Of a DNA stretch of 64,000 nucleotides, positions 45,689 to 53,430 are shown in pieces. The position numbers and the translations under genes were made by a program. Position 1 is the first letter of the stretch. Each line of letters opens with the position of its first letter. Location: the NCBI GenBank assembly GCA_036499395.1, contig DASYDW010000068.1, positions 186,001 through 250,000 of the forward strand. Direction: 5' to 3'. Source of the stretch: Pirellulales bacterium (lineage in GTDB: Bacteria > Planctomycetota > Planctomycetia > Pirellulales > JACPPG01). The notes under the pieces were generated by a model. It was not told where the DNA came from. It did no database searches and saw nothing but the letters and a program-made list of their open reading frames with translations.

Positions 45689-46858
45689 ATGCCAACACCC
45701 GATTTAATCCAAGCTGACGCTTCCGCAATGACGGCTGCCATGCCGGCCGTTACGGTCTACTCCCGCGTTCGCTGGGCGGACAAGTGGAAGGTCGAGCCTT
45801 ATCTGTTCTGCGACTGGTGCGAATTCGGCTCAGGTGCAACGCTCAGCCGGGCCCAGTTGAATTGGCGCTACGGCGTTGGAATGCAATCCGGTTCGACCGA
45901 ATTTAAGCAATTCTATCGGCAGCTCCTCGACGAGCGTTACATCAAGATCGTGATTCACACGGCGCCCGATGACGACAAGGACGAGTCCGACGAAGACGAA
46001 GAGGAGCGCGAAGAGGAGGAAGAGCGGGAGGAGGCGGCAGGCGATGAGGACATTGTCTGGTACGGCATTCTGACGGAGGTTGAAGACGAACTCGGGGGCT
46101 CGCATCCAAACCCTGGCGGTGCAGACGATACGCCGACCGGCAGTCAAAACCTGATGGCGGTTGGCCTTGAGGTTTTGCTGATGCGAACCACGATCGACCG
46201 TTCGTGGTACCGACAATCTAAATCCCCAGACGGAGCGACTCAGGTCGAACTGCGCCGCGCGCTTCCCTTCAATGAAAAGGATCAGCGGACAGGTTTGCCG
46301 CGAAAGAATCGGGACGTCAACACCTACGGTTTCATCGACGACTTTGCCTCAGGAGACGCTCAGTACTGGGACACCCAGGACATCATCGATTATCTGATCA
46401 ACCGTTATCCGCCGCGCAACGTCGACGGCAATGCGATCATCCCCTTCCAGTGGGACCGCACGGAGCTGCGTCGCATCCCGCCCGATTGGGATCAGCCCGA
46501 CTTTCAGCCGCACGGCAAAACGCTTTTCGCCATTTTCAACGAACTGCTCGGCCCGCACCGGCTGATGAGCTGGAAGCTTGACGTGCAATCGATCGAAGGG
46601 GTTGGCGGGAGCGACAATACATCGGCCAGCGAAAAGCTTGTGTTGCGGCCGCTATCGTTTTCACCGGCGCCGCTGATGACGTCGCAGGGGCAGCTTGTGG
46701 GCGGGGCCCGCGACGTGCGCGATCTCGACCTGAGCATGGCACTCGACGTTCGTACAAGCGAGCTGCGCAATAGTGCTGGCACGCGGTTCGACCAGGTCGT
46801 TATCCGTGGGGCACGCGTGCGGGTCTATGTCATCTCCTGTCCGAAAACGGCCCGATAA
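45689..46858 (+). CDS. Unknown island protein with acidic linker
   Basis: 389 residues from ATG 45689 (the frame is open to 45611, overlapping the DnaC-like gene, but only via TTG). Recognisable features are compositional: an ordered N-terminal part (RVRWADKWKVEPYLFCDWCE, LNWRYGVGM), an acidic stretch of about 25 Asp/Glu near residues 95-125, and a long beta-rich C-terminal part. I do not recognise the family; a phage structural or baseplate-like role is possible. The stop is 50 bases before the right attachment repeat, and the C-terminus ends abruptly (VIRGARVRVYVISCPKTAR), so it may have been truncated by recombination. Confidence 0.7.
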   Translation: MPTPDLIQADASAMTAAMPAVTVYSRVRWADKWKVEPYLFCDWCEFGSGATLSRAQLNWRYGVGMQSGSTEFKQFYRQLLDERYIKIVIHTAPDDDKDESDEDEEEREEEEEREEAAGDEDIVWYGILTEVEDELGGSHPNPGGADDTPTGSQNLMAVGLEVLLMRTTIDRSWYRQSKSPDGATQVELRRALPFNEKDQRTGLPRKNRDVNTYGFIDDFASGDAQYWDTQDIIDYLINRYPPRNVDGNAIIPFQWDRTELRRIPPDWDQPDFQPHGKTLFAIFNELLGPHRLMSWKLDVQSIEGVGGSDNTSASEKLVLRPLSFSPAPLMTSQGQLVGGARDVRDLDLSMALDVRTSELRNSAGTRFDQVVIRGARVRVYVISCPKTAR

Positions 46859-46907
46859 TTACCGGGATAATACGGAAGCTACCGAGCCTGACGGAGAATG
46901 CGAAACT

Positions 46908-46950
46908 GATTGCAAATCCGCCACCGTGGGTTCGACTCCCACCAGCGCCT
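46908..46950 (+). repeat. Right attachment repeat (tRNA-Cys 3' half copy)
   Basis: 43 bases identical to 41784-41826 in tRNA-Cys. The 5' half of the tRNA is absent here, so it is not a tRNA gene. It marks the right end of the 5.2-kb island and probably the original chromosome junction. Confidence 0.92.
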
Positions 46951-47064
46951 TTCTTTTCAAATGTCGATCGCGAAAGGACTTACGTTTAAACGACAGCTCG
47001 GTGATTTGCGCAGGTCATTGTCGTCGTTACCAAAATCGTTACCGTTCAACTTGTTTGACGATAC

Positions 47065-47907
47065 ATGGGCAAACGCGATCGTTGGACGATTGCTATTCGA
47101 TCTGGACCGGGGGCGGAAGCTAGGAAGATCACAAAGATCGTCGCCCTGAATGGAGGCGGCTTCTCAGTGCTTTCTCCTTACCATTCCGCTCAAGCCGGAA
47201 CGGTAGCAAAGGTACCGATGCCGGGTTTTGGGTCCGTCGGCCGCAGAACGATCGCTCAGGAAGACGTCCAAGGGTTCACCGCCGCGGATCGCGTGAAGCT
47301 TAGCTACCACGCTGACGGCTTTGCACAGTTCTCAGGTGAACAGGCTGGGCGAATCGAATCCGGTCGTGATTCAGAAACCGGCAAGCCGAAAGGCGTTGGT
47401 CTTCTTACTCATCCACTGAATGATCCGATTAATTCCGGACCCAGTGTTGGCCTTCAGGCATGGGGCCTGGAAGAGTTTGAGTTGCTCAAGGATGGCGAAG
47501 AAGCAACCATTTTTGAGCCAGATCAGATCTACTATCGGGCGTGCCACCCCGAAGAGGCCTGCCATTGGATCGTGATGATGTACGCGTTTTCGTCGCTTGT
47601 GGTGCCTCCAGTGCGATACGAGCGAGGGCATACGATCCTTGATGCCGCACTTGAAGGGCTCGGCGGTCCAAGGCTTTCGGTGGTGAGGCTCAGCGTTCTA
47701 CATCTTCCCACCGAGAAGTTGCTTCTCGGGCTGGCTGTATACGCGACGAGTGAATGCCCCCCTCATCCCTCTGGCTGGATAATGGCGGGCCCTGGCGACT
47801 ACGCGTTAGGTAAAGACGGCCACATGCTTATGGCGTTTTACCCACCAGGGGCGGTCGGTCCGAATTTCGGCTCAGTTGATCGCCAGAAGCCGACCGTCGC
47901 GAATTAG
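47065..47907 (+). CDS. Unknown protein beyond the island
   Basis: 280 residues from ATG 47065; no strong ribosome binding site. The N-terminus (MGKRDRWTIAIRSGPGAEAR) and the body (LNGGGFSVLSPYHSAQAGTV, VKLSYHADGFAQFSGEQAGR, GLQAWGLEEFELL) are protein-like, with mixed strands and helices, but I recognise no family. The codon use is less GC-rich than the core chromosome, consistent with acquired DNA. The last 80 bases overlap the 3' end of the truncated integrase on the other strand, which suggests that the join between the two is secondary. Confidence 0.7.
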   Translation: MGKRDRWTIAIRSGPGAEARKITKIVALNGGGFSVLSPYHSAQAGTVAKVPMPGFGSVGRRTIAQEDVQGFTAADRVKLSYHADGFAQFSGEQAGRIESGRDSETGKPKGVGLLTHPLNDPINSGPSVGLQAWGLEEFELLKDGEEATIFEPDQIYYRACHPEEACHWIVMMYAFSSLVVPPVRYERGHTILDAALEGLGGPRLSVVRLSVLHLPTEKLLLGLAVYATSECPPHPSGWIMAGPGDYALGKDGHMLMAFYPPGAVGPNFGSVDRQKPTVAN

Positions 47908-48472
47908 ACGACGTTTCGGGCGATTGTGTCGCCGCAGTGCGATCGCGATAAGCGCTCGAAAGCGTCTCGGCCGTCGACTGAGCATTGCGGCCAACGTAGT
48001 ACCTCATCGTCGTTTCGATGCTCTCGTGACGCATCAGTTCCATCAACTGCTGGGGCATGATCCTCGCTGCCCAACGTTCGCCGAACGATCGGCGAAGATC
48101 ATGAGCTGACGCATATTTCACCTTGCCTACCGCCGAGGTTGCAACCTTCACCTTCGCCTTCGCGCCGATTGCTTTAATCACGTCACCGGCGCGGTTCGCG
48201 CTGAGTTGCTCGTTTCTGGCTCGCTCGCCCGGCCGAAACACTCTGCCGACTTGTTCGGCTTTGGGAACGGCCAGGAGCAGTTCCGCGAACTCTGGAGCCA
48301 TCGGCAGTAGGCGCTCCTGGTTGCCCTTCTCGAGGGCTGCTGGAATACGAAGCATCGGATGTCGTCCCGACAAGTCGACGCATAGCTTGTCGTCACGATC
48401 CCAGAATAATTCGATTGACTCAGCCAACCGAAGACCTGACCACCACAGGCCGTTAAGGTAGTAGATGATGCG
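47828..48472 (-). pseudogene. 5'-truncated tyrosine recombinase (integrase)
   Basis: The frame encodes the catalytic half of a tyrosine integrase: YYLNGLWWSGLRLAESIELF with the first catalytic Arg, then SAHDLRRSFGERW (His-x-x-Arg), then ELMRHESIETTMRYYVGRNA (last His-pair region and Tyr nucleophile). An in-frame TAA at 48475-48473 and no start codon upstream of the first Arg mean the N-terminal core-binding domain is lost. The only usable initiator in frame is TTG 48427, which would omit the catalytic Arg. Length is about 215 codons where 350-400 are expected. It is a decayed integrase, probably from the neighbouring tRNA-Cys element or a tandem relative. Confidence 0.85.
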
Positions 48473-48544
48473 TTACGGTTGCGAGGACCCTTAAACGGGT
48501 TCAATGAGAATATTGAAGTGTCCAGTTTCTAAAGGAGCGAAAGA

Positions 48545-49510
48545 ATGCTGGGATCCTATTGCCCCATCTGTAGATCGAAACCTACTCCGTTTGAGACCAA
48601 CGATGGATTCAATCGCGGACTACTTGGATTTGACTGCGATGTCTGCGGGCGATATGAAATGTCCGAGGAAGCTTGCGAAGATCTTGCCAAAACCTTCAAG
48701 CGAGAGGGATTCAAGGTCTCCGCATTCTCTAGAAGTAAAACGATAGCCAAACGTGACCATCCGCGTTTTGTGACCTCGCGAAAAGTGCTTCAGCCAGGCG
48801 ATCCAAAGGCCCATCAGTTCATCGGTGTCGACGACGCTATTGCCGCCTTCCCCGCCGCGATTGGCGGACGACTAGATGGCGCTCTATTGAATTTGGCAGC
48901 GCTCTCGTTGAAACCTGGAAAGATGGTCGTAATTCGTCCGCACCTGGATTATCCAATTGCATACGCAGAAGACCTGGAGGCCGGTGCGTTTTTACTTGAG
49001 CAACTTTCAAATAAAGGCCTTCTCGAACTGTCGCCCTTAACCGATGGTCGTGGCGCGAAGCTTACCGTTGACGGTTGGAGACGCATTGAGGAGCTGACGT
49101 TGCCTTCGACGCCTATTGACCCAAGAAGCGTGTTTGTGGCGATGTGGTTCGCTGCAGAGGGAAGGGATATGCGCGAGCGCGGGATTAGGACTGCAATTGA
49201 AAAGGCCGGTTATTCCGAGCCTTTTATTGCAGACCGCGTTGACTTCTTGGGACGCATCGATGACCGAATAATTGCTGAGCTACGTAAGGCCTCTTTTGTA
49301 GTCGCGGATATGACGTCTCATCGACCGAACGTTTATTTCGAAGCTGGCTTTGCGGAAGGACTAGGAAAACCGGTGATCTACACATGTCATCAAGATGACA
49401 TCGAGCAATGCCATTTTGACACAAGGCAGCAGAACATCGTTGTCTGGACGGACGCGGACGATCTAAGCGAGCGCCTCAGCCGACGCATAGGCGCAGTCAT
49501 CGGACCATAG
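48545..49510 (+). CDS. Zinc-ribbon protein with nucleoside-deoxyribosyltransferase/TIR-like C-terminal domain
   Basis: 321 residues; AAAGGAG is seven bases before ATG 48545. The N-terminus holds two CxxC pairs (Cys6/Cys9 and Cys31/Cys34), a zinc ribbon. The middle (about 60-175) is unrecognised. The C-terminal 140 residues begin SVFVAMWFAAE and contain GIRTAIEKAGYSEPFIAD, a RIIAELRKASFVVADMT strand, then HRPNVYFEAGFAEGLGKPVI. The last pattern, with Glu266 after NVYF, matches the nucleoside 2-deoxyribosyltransferase-like/TIR-like Rossmann group, in which this Glu is the nucleophile. Such domains recur as NAD- or nucleotide-degrading effectors in phage defence. Placement next to an integrase remnant supports that, but a role is not proven. 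Confidence 0.7.
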   Translation: MLGSYCPICRSKPTPFETNDGFNRGLLGFDCDVCGRYEMSEEACEDLAKTFKREGFKVSAFSRSKTIAKRDHPRFVTSRKVLQPGDPKAHQFIGVDDAIAAFPAAIGGRLDGALLNLAALSLKPGKMVVIRPHLDYPIAYAEDLEAGAFLLEQLSNKGLLELSPLTDGRGAKLTVDGWRRIEELTLPSTPIDPRSVFVAMWFAAEGRDMRERGIRTAIEKAGYSEPFIADRVDFLGRIDDRIIAELRKASFVVADMTSHRPNVYFEAGFAEGLGKPVIYTCHQDDIEQCHFDTRQQNIVVWTDADDLSERLSRRIGAVIGP

Positions 49511-50148
49511 AACGAGAACATTGAACCGTTTTTGGGGCCTGACCGCTGCCTACCTTTTCTTCAAGAGGGCAGATACCGCTGCCGGGCTGACGCGTCAGAA
49601 CTGCGCGACACCTGATTGCTGATCAGCGGTCTAGAATCGGCCGACGGTGACCTTTGATCGAGGAAATGCTACGCCGCATGGTCGATTCCCGAGCAGAAAC
49701 GCGTAACATCGCAGCCCGTCGCACAATCGGGAACATTCAGGCGTCGGCGCGGCAATTGCACTGTGGATTGTGACGGCTGTAGCGGCTTTTTAAAGTCGAG
49801 ATTGTCCACGCATGATAGAGTTGCGTAGAGAGATCAGGGGCAATTGAGGACCTCATTACGAGCTCAATTGCAATGCATGCCAAATTTTGGAGCGGGAGCC
49901 TGAAGTTCAAGGTTCCCCATACGGCCGGGAACGCGGCGCTGGCAGCGTTTCGTTCGGGCCAGATGAACGAGTTGCTTCCACCGGGAGCCGCCGTAGCCGA
50001 TGCTCGGGTCGCGCCGAACGAAGTGGCCGCGGCCGAAGTGACGATCGTCGTCGAACTCAAGCACAAGCCTTGAATTCGAAGAGACGATCGCAATGAAGTA
50101 GATAAAGCGCCCACTCAGTGCGCATCACGTTATTGGCCACACGTCGGG
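49511..50148. other. 640-base region with at most one small gene
   Basis: Short frames only. The best is plus 49873-50073, listed below. The first 200 bases are composition-mixed and could be the right end of acquired DNA. I looked for another copy of the tRNA-Cys repeat here and did not see one. Confidence 0.5.
49873..50073 (+). CDS. Possible short protein, unknown
   Basis: 66 residues from ATG 49873 (MHAKFWSGSLKFKVPHTAGN, then LLPPGAAVADARVAPNEVAA and TIVVELKHKP). Balanced composition and alternating strands are protein-like, but there is no clear ribosome binding site and no family I know. It could be the surviving end of a larger gene; the frame is blocked by a TAG about 45 bases upstream. 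Confidence 0.35.
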   Translation: MHAKFWSGSLKFKVPHTAGNAALAAFRSGQMNELLPPGAAVADARVAPNEVAAAEVTIVVELKHKP

Positions 50149-50442
50149 CTATCGGGCGCTGCCGACCGCTTCCCACAGATTCTGCGCGGCATAATCCCAA
50201 TCGTCCCAAGCCGTGCAGATGTCGGCGACGCGTTCTTGCATGGGGACATGCCAGCGGCCGACCGGCTCCATTTGGCGATGGACGTAGTCGCGGATTTCGT
50301 CGCCCGTTACCGCAGGGCCGGCGTGCGATTCCTGAAAGAGCCGGAAGAGTTCGCTGCGGCAAGGCTCGGCGCGCCACGTAAACGTATCGCCGCGGACGTC
50401 GCAGAAAGCGAAAACGCGGTCGAGAATTTCGTGCTTTTGCAT
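50149..50442 (-). CDS. Short soluble protein, unknown
   Basis: 97 residues from ATG 50442, which has an excellent GGAGGTGA site seven bases upstream (50450-50457), so this start is favoured over the two earlier Met codons. The protein is mixed helical and polar: MQKHEILDRVFAFCDVRGDT, TWRAEPCRSELFRLFQESHA, GDEIRDYVHRQMEPVGRWHV, ADICTAWDDWDYAAQNLW. No signal peptide or membrane segment, and I recognise no family. The strong ribosome binding site and good composition make it a likely real gene, expressed on its own. Confidence 0.65.
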   Translation of the reverse strand: MQKHEILDRVFAFCDVRGDTFTWRAEPCRSELFRLFQESHAGPAVTGDEIRDYVHRQMEPVGRWHVPMQERVADICTAWDDWDYAAQNLWEAVGSAR

Positions 50443-50449
50443 AATAGTC

Positions 50450-50457
50450 ACCTCCAT
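50450..50457 (-). promoter_or_regulatory. Strong ribosome binding site deciding the 50442 start
   Basis: GGAGGTGA on the minus strand, seven bases before ATG 50442. It selects this Met over the alternatives at 50457 and 50490. Confidence 0.7.
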
Positions 50458-50654
50458 GTAGTTCGATGCCGGAGAGCGTTCCGGCGTCACATCTTTGCGT
50501 CCCTCCTACTAAAGCCTATCTCGGGAACGGTTTCTGGCAAAGCATTTTCGCTGGCAAGGGCCGGCGGTAGCGGCGATCAGTCGTCGATTTTGCCGCTAAA
50601 TGCCCGGTTTTCGTTTGACTAGTCCCGTGCGCCAATGGACATCGGGCCGGTCGA

Positions 50655-52049
50655 TCAGGTGTCGGTGCGCCAGAGTTGCCGGCGTAGCTTGGGAAACAGC
50701 TTCAAGGCGTTGTCGCGCATTATCTGGCGGCCGATTCGCAGGGCATGATCTTCGCGCAGCTCCCCTCGCTCGACCTTCTCCGCCAATGCCTCGGCCAGGC
50801 ACTGGCGGGTGAACTCGGTCGCCGCATAAATGCCCTCGGCTTGCGCGGTGTCAGCGCCCCACATGATCCGATCGGATGGCATCGCCTCAAGCCATTCTTG
50901 ATAGGCGCGCTTGCCCATCGAGTAGCTCAGCGTCGGCAGCCAGCACGAGTCGATCCATACATTGCGATACTTCATGCCGATCACGGCGGTTTCGCCGATC
51001 CATGGGTAGCCGCCGTGGAAGAGGATGAACTTGGTTTGCGGATTGGCTTGAATCAGGTCGACCAGTAGCAGTGGGTTTGACCCCTGAATCCGCGCCTGGC
51101 CGGTATGAATCTGAAACGGCAGTTCATGCTTGGCACTGAGCTTGACGATTTGCCAAAACATGAAATCCTCAAACTCCTGGAACTCGTCCGGCGAAAGATC
51201 GGATTGCTTACGGCCGAAATACTTCGCCGCGCGCTCTTGCGGGACATTCTCATAGCGCAGCGTTCGTTGGTAGGCTTGAGTCGACTTCAAACAAGCCGTA
51301 TCGGCGGCGACCGCCTGGCGGAAGATTTCGTCAACTACGATCAAGTAATCATCCAGCGATTGGATCTTCTTGCCGATCTTCTCGGCGAAAACGTAGGGGC
51401 TGTCGCTGGCCGAAGCAAAGTGGCTGGGATGGGTGCCGCCGATCATCATCGACACGTTTAACACGGGAACCGAGAACTTGTAGGCCCGCTCGAACTGCAG
51501 GCGATTCCAATAGGGATCGATGAACATCAGTTCGATATTGGCGCGACGCGTGATGACGTCCAGCAGCCACCGGTCGTTTTGATAATTGGCAAAGATCTTG
51601 TCGTTAAGCTCGCGCGCTTGCTCATCGGTGACGGTATCGAAATCGACGCCGTACAGGTCTCGGAATCCCGGCAGCAGATAACGATAGAAACTGGTGGCGC
51701 GGGCGTCATCGAAATCGTGCCGGGCGACCTGCCACCAGGCGTCGAACGACTTGCCGGCCGGCCACGGCGAGAGACGGTTGATGCCGGGATAGTAACTGCC
51801 AGCGAAAATGCTATGCAGCGTAATGCCGACGCCGCGATCGGTCTCGTCCTTGTTCGGCAACTGATCGAAGGGACGCAAATGATCGTGCGTATCGATGGCC
51901 GGCACCGCATCGATCGCCTGTTTGAGTCGCGTATAGAGCGGTGTTTGCTTGATGTCAGCGGCCCACGAATGCGAACCTCCGATGACGCACCCTACGATCA
52001 GCAGATAAACGAGGCTCGCACACCGGCGAAGTGACGGTAGATGATCCAT
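50655..52049 (-). CDS. Exported amidohydrolase-family protein
   Basis: 464 residues with an N-terminal signal sequence (about residues 10-31: CASLVYLLIVGCVIGGSHSWA). The amidohydrolase TIM barrel begins with the metal-binding His-x-His, VPAIDTHDHL (His55, His57). Later metal ligands are plausible in LPFQIHTGQA and FILFHGGYPW, and a terminal Asp in DRIMWGADTAQAEG. The pattern is closest to the uronate-isomerase-like/amidohydrolase-2 group. An exported member is unusual for a sugar isomerase, so a periplasmic hydrolase or decarboxylase of unknown substrate is more likely. Start ATG 52049 begins the signal peptide. Divergent from the PLP enzyme. Confidence 0.85.
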   Translation of the reverse strand: MDHLPSLRRCASLVYLLIVGCVIGGSHSWAADIKQTPLYTRLKQAIDAVPAIDTHDHLRPFDQLPNKDETDRGVGITLHSIFAGSYYPGINRLSPWPAGKSFDAWWQVARHDFDDARATSFYRYLLPGFRDLYGVDFDTVTDEQARELNDKIFANYQNDRWLLDVITRRANIELMFIDPYWNRLQFERAYKFSVPVLNVSMMIGGTHPSHFASASDSPYVFAEKIGKKIQSLDDYLIVVDEIFRQAVAADTACLKSTQAYQRTLRYENVPQERAAKYFGRKQSDLSPDEFQEFEDFMFWQIVKLSAKHELPFQIHTGQARIQGSNPLLLVDLIQANPQTKFILFHGGYPWIGETAVIGMKYRNVWIDSCWLPTLSYSMGKRAYQEWLEAMPSDRIMWGADTAQAEGIYAATEFTRQCLAEALAEKVERGELREDHALRIGRQIMRDNALKLFPKLRRQLWRTDT

Positions 52050-52289
52050 GCGGCGAATCCTGAGGCGGGTGCATTTCACGATGACCAAGCGAGTATAACG
52101 ACTCGTCGGTCATCGCTCACGCGCCCGCGATCGCGCGGCCGGAAGCGTTGCGAGCTTCGTGAAACACGACCACTGTGAATGTTGTCTTGGAGGGGGCCAG
52201 ACAGTATATCTGCGAACGGTGCAACGGATTGTCGCCGAGTCGGATCCCATCGCCTGATGACTGTCACGTCGAGCTTACGAGATAAAATG

Positions 52290-53306
52290 ATGAACGTTTC
52301 GAGCCTTCCTCGCGTCCGGCTGGCGAATTTGCCAACCCCGCTTGAACCGCTACCCAGGCTGTCGGCGGAATTGGCCGGGCCCGCTCTCTACATCAAACGA
52401 GATGACGAAACCGGGCTGGCGACCGGCGGCAATAAAGCCCGTAAGCTGGAGTTTCTTGTCGCTGAAGCGATGGCGCAGGGCTGCGACGTTTTGGTGACCA
52501 CGGGGGGACCTCAATCGAACCACGCTCGGCAAACGGCGGCGGCTGCCGCACGATTCGGCTTGAAGTGCGAATTGCTCTTGCCGCGGCTAGTCGCGGGACG
52601 CTCGCCAGCCTACGAATCGTCGGGCAATGTGTTGCTCGATCACTTGTTCGGAGCCGACGTCCGGTTGCTGGCCAAAGAGGATTTCAATCCCCCCACCTTC
52701 GAGGCGGCACTCGAGCGGTGGCGCGCGGCCGGTCACAAGCCTTTTTTCATTCCCATTGGCGGATCAACGCCGTTGGGAGCCGTCGGATACATGCTGGCTG
52801 TGCAGGAAATGTTGCAGCAGGTCGAGCAACTCGGAATCGAACCAACAGCGATCGTCGTCGCCAGTGGCAGCGGCGGAACTCACGCAGGCATTGTCGCGGG
52901 GTTGATTGCGGCCCAGCACCCGGCGCGCGTGATTGGAATCTCGGTTTCGGGAGCGGCTGTCGATCGGGAACCGCTCGTCGCGCGGCTGGCGCTCGAGGCC
53001 TTGGAACTTGTGGGGTATCGCCAATCCGATACCGCCACGGTCGCGGGACGAGTATGCATTCTCGACCAGTACGTGGGAACCGCCTATGGTCAGCCGACCG
53101 ACGAAATGGTCGAGGCCGTGCGGGTGGTCGCCCGGCGCGAGGGGATCTTGCTCGATCCAGTTTATACCGGCAAAGCGATGGCAGGACTGATCGACCTGGT
53201 GCGGCGCGGGGAGCTAACGGCGCGTGATACCGTCATTTTCTGGCACACCGGCGGCAGTGCGGCGCTGTTCGCGTATCCCGAAACGTTCGCCGAGACGGTG
53301 TCCTAA
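52290..53306 (+). CDS. PLP-dependent D-cysteine desulfhydrase / ACC-deaminase family protein
   Basis: 338 residues of the tryptophan-synthase-beta fold. GGNKARKLEF carries the PLP-binding Lys49, TTGGPQSNHARQTA gives the cofactor-anchoring SxN, and IVVASGSGGTHAGIVAGL is the phosphate-binding loop. VYTGKAMAGLIDLVRRGEL and FWHTGGSAALFAYPE complete the family pattern. These enzymes release pyruvate and ammonia from D-cysteine (with sulfide) or from 1-aminocyclopropane-1-carboxylate; sequence alone does not decide which. ATG 52290 (or 52287) is the likely start; the frame extends to 52179 with no conserved residues. It stands alone. Confidence 0.88.
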   Translation: MNVSSLPRVRLANLPTPLEPLPRLSAELAGPALYIKRDDETGLATGGNKARKLEFLVAEAMAQGCDVLVTTGGPQSNHARQTAAAAARFGLKCELLLPRLVAGRSPAYESSGNVLLDHLFGADVRLLAKEDFNPPTFEAALERWRAAGHKPFFIPIGGSTPLGAVGYMLAVQEMLQQVEQLGIEPTAIVVASGSGGTHAGIVAGLIAAQHPARVIGISVSGAAVDREPLVARLALEALELVGYRQSDTATVAGRVCILDQYVGTAYGQPTDEMVEAVRVVARREGILLDPVYTGKAMAGLIDLVRRGELTARDTVIFWHTGGSAALFAYPETFAETVS

Positions 53307-53430
53307 GATTTTGTGAGCCGGGGCGAACTTGAAATAGGCGCTGATGCCGCGGTGCCCGCGCCTACCAGGGATGGAAAACCCGCCGGCGGTTGAATGCGCG
53401 GCGCGAGCCGATATCCGCCTTGACGATCTG

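Larger units (their letters stand above)
41784..46950. mobile_element. tRNA-Cys-integrated 5.2-kb genomic island lacking an integrase
   Basis: Bounded by exact 43-base direct repeats of the tRNA-Cys 3' half. Inside, all genes point the same way: a short protein, a MORN-like membrane protein, an unknown protein with a putative winged-helix end, two small HTH proteins (Xis and AlpA types), a replication-like HTH protein, a DnaC-like ATPase and an acidic unknown protein. This resembles a small phage-satellite or replicative island core. There is no integrase between the repeats; a 5'-truncated tyrosine integrase lies 0.9 kb beyond the right repeat, so the element is either immobile now or part of a tandem/larger composite. 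Confidence 0.85.

Noticed and set aside
46908..46950. Second tRNA-Cys gene
   Set aside because: Only the 3' half is present; the acceptor 5' strand and D-arm are missing.
46910..47149. 79-codon plus-strand frame starting inside the right attachment repeat
   Set aside because: First part is tRNA sequence read as protein; the rest overlaps the better-supported gene at 47065 in another frame.
49511..50148. Another attachment repeat marking a larger or tandem element
   Set aside because: I looked for the tRNA-Cys 3' sequence downstream of the integrase remnant and found no copy in the window.
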